Part shown: positions 1-12,332 of the stretch, one piece after another
How the letters are laid out: each line of letters begins with the position of its first letter
Numbering within the stretch: position 1 is the first letter of the stretch
Origin: Protonemura montana
Lineage: Eukaryota > Arthropoda > Insecta > Plecoptera > Nemouridae
DNA: 64,000 bases
Assembly (NCBI GenBank): GCA_947568835.1
Contig: OX387610.1
Location: 4,318,001-4,382,000 of the forward strand
Direction: 5' to 3'
Translations under genes and position numbers: made by a program
Notes under the pieces: model-generated
What the model saw: only the letters and a program-made list of their open reading frames with translations
What the model was told of the DNA's origin: nothing
The model's database searches: none

Positions 1-261
1 TTCATGTACGCAAGGTTAGCAAGGTTGATGCAATCTTGATGCAGCATGACAGATTATCCCAGCTGGGAGCCGTTGTTAACTCCAGACTTGGGTGAAAGCG
101 TCCAGGAATGCCGTTCTGGGAAAATAGGTATGTTGCAAGCCGAACGAAACATAACTGTGTACTTAAATAAGAAATAACGTTTCGAAGTACGATAGTAAAC
201 CAGCGCCTTTCCAGGAATCTAGAAGTCATTTTTTTTTAGCACCTGACCTTTGTGCACTGAT

Positions 262-750
262 CTCAAATAACCTGGCTAGCGGTTTCTATAGTAAGACTTT
301 GAAGCCAGGCCGCCATCTTGAGAGTCCCTGATTTATAGTTATCTCAAAACACCTGCGCTATTTTTAATGTTTTCACCAGAAGTTTTCGGGGTTTTCGTAG
401 TTTTTATCGGTTTAATTGCCAAAATTGGTTGAAAACTTGTTTCAGAAACTCTAAGATTAGCGTTGAAATCATAGGGACACCTCGTGATTAAAGACTCCAA
501 CATGTAACCGACAAATGGATTGCCTGACTACAATTTTGATCCAGCCGTTGGCTGGATTCTATGCTCTATCCAGGTTATTTGAGATCAGCTGGTTGGATCC
601 TATGCTCCATCCAGGTTATTTAAGATCAGCTGGTTGGATCCTATGCTCCATCCAGGTTATTTGAGATCTGCTTGCTGGATCCTATGTTCTATCCAGGTTA
701 TTTGAGATCAGCTGACTGGATTCTATGTTCTATCCAGGTTATTTGAGATA
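262..750. repeat. 41-bp tandem repeat with an inverted outer copy
   Basis: About five direct copies of a 41-bp unit (beginning ggttatttgagatcagctgg) run from about 545 to 750. A short reverse-complement copy of the unit end (tctcaaataacctgg) lies at about 264-278, so the block is bracketed by inverted ends. The same unit recurs about 52 kb away at 53219-53311 inside an intron of the ionotropic receptor gene, so this is a dispersed repeat family rather than a one-off array. No coding content. Confidence 0.8.
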
Positions 751-762
751 ATTTTTCTTTTT

Positions 763-2080
763 TTTTACCCTATCCAGACAAGTAAACGTCTCCAAGTCAC
801 AAAAAGTGTCTTCTTTGTTAATGCATAGCACCGAGTCTTTTAAAGATCGCTGTACTTAGCGTAATTAGAGCAAAGAATCAGGCGTTATAGAGAAAAGTCT
901 TTGATAAAAACTAACAGCTCAAAGATTATAACTAAAACGCGCGAGAGATTGGTAAAAAAAGGAGATCTGCATCGAACGAAATTATACGATCCTGATGAAA
1001 ATCATTTTAAAGAATTCTTTCATCGCATTTAGTAAGAGATTCGAATGCAATTTACGTCTTCTTCACGATCTGCTTTGTCTCAGACTGTTTTAGCCAGACG
1101 TATTACCAACCTAACGTACCGAGTCTGCGCCCGACTTTTGCCGAGCAAGTAACAAAAGAAAATGCATGTCTCAAAGGACGTACGCCCCATTTGGGTCAAA
1201 GGCGAGCCGCTAAAAAGGCAAAATGTCGGAGCACTTCAGCGCAAAATAATGAAACTAGGTTTTATAAAAAGTAATTAAAAAATTAGTTACGTGGCATTTT
1301 GTCGCCAGCGAATTTGTGTGAGCGTAGGGATTAGTTGCATTACTCTGATTGTAATTAACGTCACCAAAGCGTGGGGATTGTTGTGAAAGGTCACGCTAAG
1401 AGACTGGACAATAGGGTGACTACGGACAGTTGGGTGGGTAGGGGGGAGTGGGCAATCCCACAGCGGTGACACCATTGTAAGGCGAGAAGCAGTCAACGTG
1501 ATGGCATCATTCGTAGAGATATTAAAACTGACAAAAGAAATTAAAGGAGCCATCCTTTAGATGGGTAGCGGCAGGTAATAGAAATATGAAATATAAGATT
1601 GATTGGTTATTGTGTTTAACGACGCACTGTTTTGACAACGGGCCATGTGGCACTGGTCTATTGGCATAGGTCAATGAGTGACCCTGGACAGTAATAAATT
1701 CCACACCATGTTAGACCTACCTGCATCATGGGAAAATTTTTCGATACCTGTCAACGCATGGGGATTTGATTTAACAATTATTATTCCTTTGCAATTTTCC
1801 AAACAACATTCTAACCCCTGGTCAGCACGAAACTATTATTGATTTTATATCTTCAGACACGTTTTTACTTTTTTGTTTTCTTGTCGGCGAAAAAGTTTCC
1901 AGGGAAAGCGTGCGTTAGTCAGGTTTTTCTCTTACCTTTCCTTCTCCTCCCCTAACCACTCCTCATCATTCTCTAACCCACGTCCGTAGCAAACGTCATT
2001 CCTTTTACTGACCCACTGTTAGCTAAGAATTAAGAAGCCTAGAGTCTCTGGGAGTCGAAAAAAATAATATTTTTATTATT
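763..2080. other. Non-coding spacer
   Basis: No convincing gene. The only recognisable element is a SINE tail at 1594-1690, listed separately. Short open frames here have no recognisable domain. Confidence 0.5.
1594..1690 (-). mobile_element. 5S-derived SINE, tail fragment
   Basis: The segment reads gtgtttaacgacgcactg and then 'ggcactggtctattggc', the reverse complement of the conserved 3' tail of the 5S-derived SINE found intact at 47894-48290. Head and body are missing. Confidence 0.75.
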
Positions 2081-2086
2081 AGGAAC

Positions 2087-2528
2087 ACCCATGGTAACAT
2101 AAGATAGCAGAATTGAGAAGCTCTGTCAGGTGATCTCAGCATCTCCATGGCTACCAAACGTTGAATCTACCATTGAACCTCCTATGCTAGGCCATGATAT
2201 ACCCGTGGTAACATAAGATAGCAGAATTGAGAAGCTCTGTCAGGCGATCTCAGCATCTCCATGGCTACCAAACTTTGAATCTACCATTGAACCTCCTATG
2301 CTAGGCCATGATATACCCGCGGTAACATAAGATAGCAGAATTGAGAAGCACTGTCAGGCGATCTCAGCAACTCCATGGCTACCAAACGTTGAATCTACCA
2401 TTGAACCTCCTCTGCTAGGCCATGATATACCCATGGTAACATAAGATAGCAGAATTGAGAAGCTCTGTCAGGCGATCTCAGCATCTCCATAGCCACCAAA
2501 AGTTGAATCTAACATTGAACCTCCTATG
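2087..2528. repeat. 114-bp tandem repeat, about 3.9 copies
   Basis: Direct copies begin at 2087, 2201, 2315 and 2429, exactly 114 bp apart, each starting accc(a/g)(t/c)ggtaacataag. Copies differ by only a few substitutions, and the last breaks down near 2528. No coding content recognised. Confidence 0.93.
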
Positions 2529-3551
2529 TTTCAAAGTTATTTTGTTTTTAAAGTTGGCCACAAAAATAAATAAATTCTCAAAAATTGATGCCGATTTGCT
2601 GCGCCAACTAGATTCTCTCTCAAGGTCAAGGTTGAGGCAGCTCGCTGTGAGTTTGACAGCCGTCATGGCATTCAAGCACAATGAAAACTGGGCGGGTATC
2701 ACCTGCCATCGCGTGCCTGATGCCCTTTATCTGCATGTGTTCTATCAGCAGGAAAAATCATTAAAACCCGACGATAGCTAGACTTTCTCGAGAGAAACTT
2801 TTTCGAAATCTTGCAGGGCTCGAAATACGCAGATATTAAACGCGATTTTCAGATAAAAAACGCTTTTAGCAGTTATTTTTCAAATCTGTGTGTTTAAAAC
2901 GGTCAATACGCAAAAAATAAGAACCTTCAGCCAGCTCTTTTTTTGTTTCTCGAGTGGGTTTATTTAGGTTTTTTGAGATTTTTTGGGGACCTAGCCCCCG
3001 ACCTACATACTCAATTAATGGAACTCTTAAAAAGCTACCAACCGTTCGAGGCTTCGTCTTCCCAAGTGAACAAAGTGTCGCTATATCTCGGCACCCTAAT
3101 AAAGAAGTATTTCTAGCGTCTTCCCCACCCAACCCAACGCAACCCCATCACCGGCTGACGGTCAGTTTTTCGACCGGAAAATGCTAATCTATCGTCCGCA
3201 TTTTTGCCGCATAAATCACTGGCGTCGAAAGATTTCGGGAAACAAGGGGAAAACAGGGATAGGAGGCACATGGGGTGTGGGGGGGGGGGGGGGGTGTACG
3301 CAACTTGACTGATTGAGCGCCGAAAAGAGCCGGGTTCGAGATCGACACGCCACCGATGCTTGAATTCCGCCGACAAACTCTGTTTCTCTTATCTCTAGAC
3401 AGGTGTCAGGTTTTAAAAGTGGGGCAATTCGTTGGAATTGCCCGGCCTCTAGTATCTTATTTTAGGAACATTTTTGGGGGTAGTTTTCAAGTTGTTTGGG
3501 TTCAGAGGGAGATGCGTACATGCGTACATCAAAAATAAGATAGAAATATGA
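2529..3551. other. Non-coding spacer with a poly-G run
   Basis: No recognisable gene. A G homopolymer of about 16 nt lies near 3278-3294. Several short overlapping open frames on both strands show no domain or splice context. Confidence 0.45.
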
Positions 3552-3861
3552 TGGTTTTTAGACCCATGTCTACTTGATTTATCCTCAGCACTAGTTTTAA
3601 GAAAAAACTTTTTGAAATGGGTTTTGAATGCTAAGTAAAGGACAACTAAATTTCCCGACGTTTCGTAACATATACTAGTTACTTCTTCAAGGGTTTGAGC
3701 AAAACCCTTGAACCCAAACCCTTGAAGAAGTAACAGGTACAAGTTACGAAACGTTGGGAAATTCAGTTGTTCTTCACTTAGCATTAAAAACCCAGTTTAA
3801 AAAATGTTTGTCAAAACTTGTGCTTAAAGGTTAGATAAAGTTGACAAGAGTTTAAAAACCA
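3552..3861. mobile_element. Foldback MITE, about 310 bp with arms of about 150 bp
   Basis: The left end (tggtttttagacccatgtct) and the reverse complement of the right end (tggtttttaaactc) match, and the arms stay complementary inward through 'gggttttgaatgctaagt' and 'gaaacgttgggaaatt' up to the centre near 3710. No coding capacity. Relatives lie at 35952-36180, 40959-41294, 41735-41800, 42555-42660 and 18537-18588. Confidence 0.85.
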
Positions 3862-4027
3862 TTAAAGAGTTTGTCTTGGTTGCTTATATAGTTTTTTGTT
3901 AAATGTGCCAGAACATAGTAATTGATATTATATGTCTACCGTCTCTTACTGTCAAGATAGCAAATAATCAGTAAAATTATTTGCTTTTTCTTGGTATTTA
4001 TAGTAGCACAGATGTTAATATGTGAAA

Positions 4028-4221
4028 TCTGATTTAAATTGCAAACGCTTGCGATGCGCGGGGTATTTTATTATTAGGAACACTAATAAACTCTCAGAAA
4101 TTGATGTACAAACGGGGAAACGAGCCCCGATTTCCACTTGTCGCGGGTGTTGCTCTAACCAATCGAGCAACTTGGACTCGTAATTTTTTAGAAGATTTCT
4201 AGTTAAAAACGTTCCTAATAA
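4028..4221 (-). mobile_element. tRNA-derived SINE/foldback element
   Basis: On the minus strand there is a tRNA-like head with an A-box-like stretch (gctcgattggttagagc) and a degenerate B box (gggctcgtttccc). It is followed by a tail with 'ttattagtgttcctaat' and 'gcaagcgtttgcaattt'. The outer end carries an inverted copy of the tail piece gttcctaataa. Same family as 16107-16245, 28070-28310, 55301-55455 and 61156-61592. Confidence 0.8.
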
Positions 4222-4482
4222 CAGATGTGAATAGTTGTTTCGGTACTTATTCAAATTTGTTTAACTCAGTGTTTTGTTGTAAGATCACAGCTTCTTGTTG
4301 TCAGCGTTAGAAATTCTACGACTGCAATAGCTTAATACCATGACAATTACTCAGAGTTCTCGGAGGGATACGAGGAATATCTAAGATAAGTGCCCCCTAC
4401 AGGCACTTTTCAAACCCACCCTTAAACCTTAACAACGGGTTTAAAAGATTTAAATTAAAAAAAAAAGCAGCTTGCCTAAAAA

Positions 4483-5083
4483 ATCTGCGTGTTCGACTGG
4501 GCATGTGACTCTGCCCCAGTGCAACTTTCACGTGTTCGACAGGGCATGTGACTCTGTCCCAGTGCAACTTTCACGTGTTCGACTGGGCATGTGACTCTGT
4601 CCCAGTGCAACTTTCACGTGTTCGACTGGGCATATGACTCTGTTCCAGTGCAACTTTCACGTGTTCGGCTGGGCATGTGGCTCTGCCCCAGTACAACTTT
4701 CACGTGTTCGACTGGGCATGTGACTCTGTTCCAGTGCAACTTTCACGTGTTTGACTGGGCATGTGACTCTGTCCCAGTGCAACTTTCACGTGTTCGACTG
4801 GGCATGTGACTCTGTCCCAGTGCAACTTTCACGTGTTCAACTGGACATGTGACTCTGCCCCAGTGCAACTTTCACGTGTTCGACTGGCAGAGTTGCTCGC
4901 TCTCGGGTCACTCCCGGTGCACTTTTCTTGCTCCAAGAATTTCGACAGTGCAATTGGAAAACAAATGAATGCACTGACTGCTAGCGCTCTCGCTCGGAGC
5001 TGGTGCAAACCCGGTGGAGAGCATGACGTCATCAAGCAAGTTTCAAACCCGCCCTGGTGCAGACCAGTCAAAAACGCGCAGAC
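4483..5083 (+). mobile_element. Repeat element carrying a 43-bp minisatellite (copy 1)
   Basis: About nine direct copies of a 43-bp unit (gtgttcgactgggcatgtga...) run from 4490 to about 4888. They are followed by about 190 bp of unique sequence ending 'cagtcaaaaacgcgcagac'. The start (atctgcgtgtt) and end (aaacgcgcagac) form a short imperfect inverted pair. The whole unit, array plus unique part, recurs inverted at 13457-14591. Each repeat unit contains the palindrome CACGTG. Confidence 0.85.
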
Positions 5084-5444
5084 TTACACCGGCTCTGGGG
5101 GTAGTGTGGAAAGTGTGACCCGGTGTCAACTCTAGAAAACAGCTGACTTAACTGAACACTGCACCAATCAACTGGTTCTTGAACTGGTTCAAAGCTGGCG
5201 GATCAGGGTTAAAGATCCTCTTTGAACCCCTCCCGAAGGTCGAACTACGGACTTCTTAGGTCGCGTGCGGCCCAGTGTCTGGCCGAGACGTGGTTCGTGT
5301 CGATTCGTTGTTTCTGTCTGACAGGTCGGGGGAGTATTATCGTGCACGATATCGGTAGTGAGACCACAAACATGGCCAGAAAACCGAAGACAGTCAGGTT
5401 TCCAACTTGCCTCCCGGATTAATTTGTTTTACCGACCGGTTTCG

Positions 5445-6064
5445 CGTGTTGGTAACACGGGCTCTAGTGAGATCACTAAAGTTAAGCAACGATTCGCAGG
5501 GTAATGTTTTGGATGGGTGACCAACGATCGGTTTGTCGTACTGGATACACTGGTACTCGTAAGATAAATTAAGTTAAGCAATACTGCGCTGGGTTAGGTA
5601 TTAGATGGGTGACCACCGAACGGTTTGGCGTGTTGGTAACACCGATTCTCGTGAGATTACCGAAGTTAAGCAACACTGCGCTGGGTCAGGTATTAGATGG
5701 GTGACCACCGAACGGTTTGGCGTGTAGCTAACACCGGTTCTCGTGAGATCACCGAAGTTAAGCAACACTGCGCTGGGTCAGGTATTAGATGGGTGACCAC
5801 CAAACGGTTTGGCGTGTTGGTAGCACCGGTTCTCGTGAGATCACCGAAGTTAAGCAACACTGCGCTGGACCAGGTATAAGATGGGTGACCACCGAACGGT
5901 TTGGCGTGTTGGTAGCACCGGTTCTCGTGAGATCACCGAAGTTAAGCAACACTGCGCTGGACCAGGTATAAGATGGGTGACAACCGAACGGTTTGGCGTG
6001 TAGCTAACACCGGTTCTCGTGAGATCACCGAAGTTTAGCAACACTGCGCTGAGCCAGGTATTGG
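5445..6064 (+). repeat. 92-bp tandem array of 5S-rRNA-like units
   Basis: Seven units. The 'cggtttggcg' landmark recurs at 5621, 5713, 5805, 5897 and 5989, exactly 92 bp apart. Each unit reads 'cggttctcgtgagatcaccg', 'aagttaagcaacactgcgc' and 'agatgggtgaccacc', which follow the invertebrate 5S rRNA consensus through the internal pol III promoter region (box A, intermediate element, box C). The first about 25 nt of 5S rRNA and its 3' helix I strand are missing, so these are not functional 5S genes. They match the head of the 5S-derived SINE elsewhere in the window. Confidence 0.88.
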
Positions 6065-6065
6065 A

Positions 6066-7950
6066 TTAAAGCGGTGAAAACTAAAGAAAAAAACACAAAT
6101 AATATGGTTGAAAACACTTAAACCATCACGGCCACTTTGACTGAACTCAATATCAATGACTTTCAAGATGGAGGACTTAGCTTCAAAGCCTCTCTACAGC
6201 AACTGCTATCTAGATCATTACAGATCAGTGGGCCATCCACATATAAACAGAACCCCACGGCCTCCAGTCACTTCCAGAACAATAATAATATCCTAGCTGC
6301 AAATTCAGGAAGGCTTTGACCGTGACAGATCGTGCGTCAACTGCATTCAAAATTCCCAGCCATTTGTAATGCCGTGTTTGTCATTTTGGCATCATTAGCG
6401 AAACGTCAGAGCAAATCGGTGTTCGCACCACGGTTTCGGGCCCCGAGGGGCTTTGTGTGGATGTGTGTATGGGGGGGGGGGGGGGGGGTCAGTGCGTTCA
6501 GCGGATGATTAGCGTCGGATTCATGTAGGATTATTCCTGGTGAAATTTCACGCGAACATACTTCATGTTGTTTCCGCTTCTTTCTGTTTGAATTCGTAAT
6601 GATGAAATATTTCTGGATTGTTTGTCTGTCGGTGCTGTTTCCGACTTAGCTATTTAAGTTACAAGACTTGGACATATTTCACGGCGGCAATGTACTGTTT
6701 GCACTACTTTCTGTGTTTGTGTGCATGTAATGTTTTTATTTAGCAGATGCTATTTTGAAATACATTTTCACATTAGCTGTTGTACTCTCTGATAGGATTT
6801 TGATAATAACATAAAATTAAATTATAATCATAAACATTAAATCATCCAGTTTCATTCTACTCTACTACATTTTTTCCCCTATCTTCTACAACATTTTCTT
6901 TAACCTTAACGTAAACATTTCTATGTCTGATTTCCTCATATCTCCTGGTAAACAATTGTAATCTTTTACTCCTTTAAACGCTTTGCTATTTCGGTACTGT
7001 TTCCGACTTGGCTATTTAAGTTACAAGACTTGGACATGGTTTGACATGAATGCAAAAACTATGCATTCAGATACGTACAGCAATTATAATTTTTAAAACA
7101 TTTTGGGGTAATGTTTGGGTTATGTGTGTAAATTATACGCAACGAAAATTATACGCAAACGAAAAAATATTTCCCAGATTTAGTTTTGCAAGAACGTAAT
7201 GTGAAAAAATATAAAATAGCTTAAAAAAAGCGAAATAATTATTTAAATTTAGATATCGGTGATAATACGGAATTGTACACGTGCGGACCGATGAAAGTTA
7301 AAATTAAAATAAAGAAAAAAATTGTGCGTTTGATGACTTTTGTTAATAAGAGTAAAACTTTGAAATTACTTAAAGATATGTAGTTCAACAATTATTGATG
7401 TGGAATTATGTTGATGTTATAAATGATTTGTGTAATTTTGGTGCAGATTTTTGTTGCTAATTATTTGAAAATATCCATGATGCAAGTTTCATTTTTAAAG
7501 AAAAATCGTTGATTTATTTCCTGGTTTGAATAATAGAGCGTTTGACGTAAGAGAGCAGAAACAGGATATGGAATTAAATTTGATATTGAATTGTTGAATC
7601 ATACTTAAATCATGCATCAATTGAGCTTACTTTTATCGAGTTGCTTCGATAAAAGCTGGCAAGCAAGGGACAAAGTTGAATATTAAAGTTGTTTGAAAAG
7701 AATTCTGATTCTTTGATTAGTCTTGATTTCATCCTCTTTCATTTCCTTTGATACCCTGAACTTTGGCACAAGAATCCACTAAAGCTGAATAAAATCTGAA
7801 CAATTCCCGGTCATTCCTGTTAATTCTTTTTTTAACTTGCGATCATGCTTGCAATGTACTACTCTCTCAAAAAATTGTACCCGAACGGGGAATTAAACAC
7901 CAACTTTGTCATTCTGATCAAATGCAATGAAATCTTTCCTAAAATGACAT
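6066..7950. other. Non-coding AT-rich spacer
   Basis: No recognisable gene. It contains a G homopolymer of about 18 nt at about 6471-6488 and a duplicated phrase 'gctatttaagttacaag' near 6649 and 7010. There is also a perfect 10-bp stem with a 6-nt loop at 7630-7655 (cttttatcga / tcgataaaag). Confidence 0.5.
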
Positions 7951-8030
7951 GTCCAGCTCGATTGGTTAGAGCAACACCAGCGACAGGTGGAGACCGGATT
8001 CGAGTCCCTGATTGAGCAAGGATTTTAGGA
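7951..8030 (+). mobile_element. tRNA-derived SINE head fragment
   Basis: The sequence gctcgattggttagagcaa followed by 'gattcgagtccc' gives A-box and B-box tRNA signatures at normal spacing. It matches the SINE head at 61484-61555. The downstream tail is replaced by the dispersed repeat at 8038. Confidence 0.7.
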
Positions 8031-8037
8031 GCGATTT

Positions 8038-8533
8038 CACTAACGCCGTTAAAATCTAGCTAAGTCGGCGTTTAAGGGAGGTTTTGGGGCAAAATGTACT
8101 TTCCTCGTTTAACCAAAATATGGGAATGCTTAAAAAAAATGCCCACAAAAAACAAAAATATAAATTTACGTTTGAATTTGAATTTGAATTTGAATTTGAA
8201 TTTGTAGATGATGTAAATATTCTCTGTAAAATAAATTTTAATTAGCAGCCGTCACTATTTTTCTCTGCCCTAATAGCTTTTTAATAATTTAACCTGGAAG
8301 GATGGGGTTTAACTTTTATACTTTCATTTAGAAGTCAAATTAAGAAGTCCCATTGATATTCTGTTGGTATTTCGAAGTTATTAAATATACCGTTTCGAAG
8401 TAAACACATTGTTAAAACTAATTTTCTCATTCGTCTTGTGTTGCATACCTTTTTTGACTTGCAATGATGAAAATACCATCGTTTTAAAGCAAATTACTGC
8501 GCCAGTTAAATTCACCCCTAAACGGCGTTAAAA
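8038..8533 (+). repeat. Dispersed repeat, inverted partner at 26130-26400
   Basis: The stretch from 'cctggaaggatggggttta' (about 8293) to 'cacccctaaacggcgttaa' (about 8530) is matched in reverse complement at about 26140-26375 with moderate divergence. The palindromic phrase aacgccgtt / aacggcgtt occurs at both ends, as expected of a short inverted-repeat element. A (tttgaa)n microsatellite lies at 8168-8203. Confidence 0.65.
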
Positions 8534-9312
8534 ACTGATTTAAACAATGTTTATGAAATCAGTCATCAAAAAGAGTTTAAGTGTCAATAAAAATTAAACA
8601 CCCGCTCGTTGCCACTTAATTAAAAATCACGAAACAAGCAAACACAGTTCATGACCTAACACATTAACCGAGGGTCGAACTCTGAACCACAGCCCGTCCC
8701 AAAACCGCAAAGTCCTGCTGGCAAATTGTCCCAGCACATCGTGCAATTATGAGACGCATGGTTCCATATCATGTCCATATCACGTCCCCAACATGTCGAT
8801 ACGTTGCACTGGTTGCACGACGCAGACAGACCGGAAAGTGACAACGACATGTGCCCCCTCTTCGTCCTGGGGAAGGAGGTCAAAATGTCAAAATGTGCCC
8901 AGTGGAACATGGATTTGGAATCCATTTAAATTTTCTGCAAGCTCTCGGCCGTTAGAAACAGAAATTCTCTGGATTTACATCCGCAATCGTTTTGCTAGCG
9001 ATGCCACACATAGTTTCTCAAATGCTGTGAAGAAAATTCTATGTTGTTAGCACATTCTTTCGAATATCAGTGCAACTTCGAAATAAAAAGTGCAGTGGTA
9101 CTTTTCGTTTTAGTTTGTAAGCGAGTATGAGCACAAGTACCTCATCGAAACTTTGTATATTCTTTTGAAAGTGTCCGATAAAACTGCTCCAGTCAGCAGG
9201 CTGACCGAAAAGGTACTTTACTTCGTATATAAGGGTTTAAAAGTTATATAGACAAAAAATTCAGACAAATTGGCAAAAAAAAAGATCTTAGAGCACCTTT
9301 AGATTTCAAAAA

Positions 9313-10022
9313 TCAAGTAAAATTCCCGGCATCGGACAGTTCATCACAATGTAAAAGTAATGGGTGGGTGAAACAAGGGTTGTCATGGCAATCTAAAACA
9401 AGTAACCCGTGCCCGGCATCGGGCAGTTCATCACAATGTAATAGTAATGGGTGGGTGAAACAAGGGTTGTCATGGCAATCTAAAACAAGTAACCCGTGCC
9501 CGGCATCTGGCAGTTCATTATAATCTAACAGTAATGGGTGGGTGAAACAAGGGTTGTCACGGCAATCTAAAACAAGTAACCCGTGCCCGGCATCGGGCAG
9601 TTCATCACAATGTAATAGTAACGGGTGGGTGAAACAATATTGTCATGGCAATCTATAAGAAGTAACCCGTGCCCGGCATCGGGCAGTTCATCACAATGTA
9701 ATAGTAATGGGTGGGTGAAACAAGGGTTGTCATGGCAATCTAAAACAAGTGACCCGTGCCCGGCATCGGACAGTTCATCACAATTTAATAGTAATGGGTG
9801 GGTGAAACAAGGGTTGTCATGGCAATCTAAAACAAGTAACCCGTGCCCGGCATCTGGCAGTTCATTATAATCTAACAGTAATGGGTGGGTGAAACAATAT
9901 TGTCATGGCAATCTATAACAAGTGACCCGTGCCCGGCATCGGGCAGTTCATCACAATGTAATAGTAATGGGTGGGTGAAACAAGGGTTGTCATGGCAATC
10001 TAAAACAAGGTCTCTGCTGACA
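9313..10022 (+). repeat. 87-bp tandem repeat, about 8 copies (locus 1)
   Basis: The 'cccggc' landmark recurs at 9325, 9412, 9499 and 9586, 87 bp apart. Each unit contains 'cagttcatcacaatg' and 'gggtgggtgaaacaaggg'. The array ends with aacaaggtctctgctgaca, the same junction that ends the second array at 29113-29515. Open frames through the array are by-products of a period divisible by three. Confidence 0.92.
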
Positions 10023-10369
10023 GTCAAGAAGCAAATAGTTTGACTGCACGCCACCGAGAGGGGGTCAGTGAGCTGACCGCGCCGACTAATGCGACCACCC
10101 CCACCCACCTTCATGTACGGCGGGGGCGGAGGCTGGAAGGACATTCAGTGACTTTGTAGCTCGCTAGGAATGTTTGGGACAAACGAGCCAAAAGGGCTTA
10201 GAACTGCGTTGTATAATCAGAGGACCAGCTGGCTCTTAGTCTGAGTCGCAAATTTTAGGGGCGGCAGGAATTTTGTGAATTACATTTTGCGGAGCATTAC
10301 AGAAAGTGTCATGCCGCGGCAAATGATTTGATCTCAAATTGAAAAATACTTAGACGAGTAATACGTTTT

Positions 10370-10622
10370 GAAACGTTTGGCAAGCCATGTCTTGAGCTGG
10401 ACAACAGCATGGGCTGCAAGCTTTGTTTGGCAAGCCATGCCTTGAGCTGGACAACAGCATGGACTGCAAGCTTTATTTGGCAAGCCATGCCTTGAGCTGG
10501 ACAACAGCATGGGCTGCAAGGTTTGTTTGGCAAGTCATGTCTTGAGCTGGACAACAGCATGGACTGCAAGGTTTGTTTGCAAGTCATGTCTTGAGCTGGA
10601 CGACAGCATGGACTGCAAGCTA
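10370..10622. repeat. 50-bp tandem repeat, about 5 copies
   Basis: Units containing caagccatgtcttgagctgg start at 10381, 10431, 10481, 10531 and 10580, a period of 50 bp with one 49-bp step. Open frames across it on the minus strand are repeat artefacts. Confidence 0.92.
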
Positions 10623-12207
10623 TGAAGATTTTTACTCACAAAAAAAGTATTGGAAATCTTCATGTTTTTGTCATTTTTCCTGGTACAGAAACAATTAATG
10701 AAATTCAGTAGATACTGCTGTCTAGTTACTAGTTATTAGTTACTTCTAGTTATTAATGTTATCGTGTCGTGAATTTTGATCTAATTTAAAAAAAAAAACA
10801 TTGTGAATAACGCCGCAATGAATTAACGTCAAAACAACTTAAAAGACGGCCGTTCCTGTCATGTAAAAAACATTCTAAATTCGTCTGCAAGTCGTCGTTC
10901 TCGCCTGATTCAATTTTCACCGATAAGCTCTAAAATTAACCGCCTTGGTCACAATTTATTCCCGCATTTGGACGTAATGACGTCGTTCACTTAGACTCTG
11001 AACAATGTGCGTCACAGGCGCCACGACGTCGATCAAAATAATTTAATATTAAATTTCTCACTTTTTTTTTTTTTTAATTGCTTATTTTTTCCCATAAAGA
11101 AAGCGATTCCAGTGAACGCCTGGCCGACTGTGCTATTATTACTGCCGGCGACTGTGAATGGAAATTGAGGTGTGCTTTGCTAACCGAAATATACCTTGCC
11201 CGTTTCAACGCGGCGATTCAACACGCTCCGAGTCGACGGGACGTGCTCGTAAATTCGTTATTATTCAAAATTGTGCGGCCAGAAAAAATGCATTATTTAG
11301 CCAACGGATGTTGGCAAGTCGATAATAATTTAGTTAGGAGTGTGCGGGAAAGAAAAGCAGATTGCTGAATGGTTACGTTTCGATTCTGAAATCGAGCGAA
11401 TTTTTTTCAGAAGATGGTAATTTCTTGACGAGTTTAGGGTCTTGAGAATTGGTTTACTCCTGTTTGATCAAGATAGCGTACAGTAGTGTAGTCTAGGGTA
11501 AACCAGAGTATGCAGCGTACACCCACTTTTTTTCAAATCAATGTATTACCGTACACTAAAAACACTCTAGAATACCGCAAACTTTTAATGGTTCTGTAAG
11601 AATTGCAACTCATATTTGATAGTATTGCTTGAATTTGAAAGAATTCAAGACTGCGAAACATTTCACTTGGGTTGTAGACTTTTACAATGACAAATAAAAT
11701 GTTCCGAACCCTTGAGCAGTTTTGTTAAGAGGCAACAATGTAAAACTGCAGACCAGAAGTTATGGTTTAACCATGTTTTACCTTGGCTTTCGTGGGTGAA
11801 AGTTCGTAATAGCAGAGACGAGCGTCCAACCACGCGCACACGAAACTGATTCTAAATCACAGAAACACTGAATCTATATTCGTGAAGCAACTTTCCTCCA
11901 TTTCCTGGATTTGTCAAAACTGATTTACAATCAACAATGCTGTTTACAAAACTGAAATGCAGTGGTTTTATAGCAAATTTGATCAAAACATTCCCAAATT
12001 GACAATAAAACTTTAACTTGCATGATTTTAATTACCTATTAGACTAATTAATACTCTTGATAGTAAGCTGCTGTCGTTATAATACCAATTCCCGACCTAA
12101 TATTGAACGTGACTTGGAAATATTTATAAGTTATTGTCGAAATGACTTGTCCCAAAGAATTAAGCTGTTTGAATTCACAGAAAATGCACATGAAGTTATG
12201 TTAAAAC
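10623..12207. other. Non-coding spacer
   Basis: No gene supported. An open stretch after a long T tract at about 11060-11098 resembles a 3' splice site followed by an exon (to 11368), but the predicted peptide is not recognisable. Confidence 0.4.
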
Positions 12208-12332
12208 TGATTTAAATTGCAAACGCTTGCAATGCGCAGGGTATTTTATTATTAGAAACACTAATAATCTCTACAAAATTGATAGTTTAGGCATCAATTA
12301 TAGAGAGATTAGTTGTGTTCCTAATAATAAAA
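12208..12332. mobile_element. Foldback remnant of the tRNA-SINE family
   Basis: Starts with ctgatttaaattgcaaacgc and 'ttattattagaaacacta', and ends with the inverted 'gtgttcctaataataaaat'. The tail module is therefore present on both sides but the tRNA head is gone. Confidence 0.7.

Noticed and set aside
3278-3294. G homopolymers here and at 6471-6488, C run at about 40058-40070
   Set aside because: Simple low-complexity runs; length may be sequencing-dependent, no function inferred.
4591-4809. Open frames through the 43-bp repeats (also 13780-14063)
   Set aside because: They follow the repeat units in several frames at once and encode only the repeated peptide. The repeats explain them.
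5445-6064. Functional 5S rRNA gene cluster
   Set aside because: Units lack the first about 25 nt and the 3' helix strand and have no spacers or T-run terminators.
11078-11368. Possible exon after a long pyrimidine tract
   Set aside because: A plausible acceptor but the peptide is unrecognised and no donor or partner exon was found.
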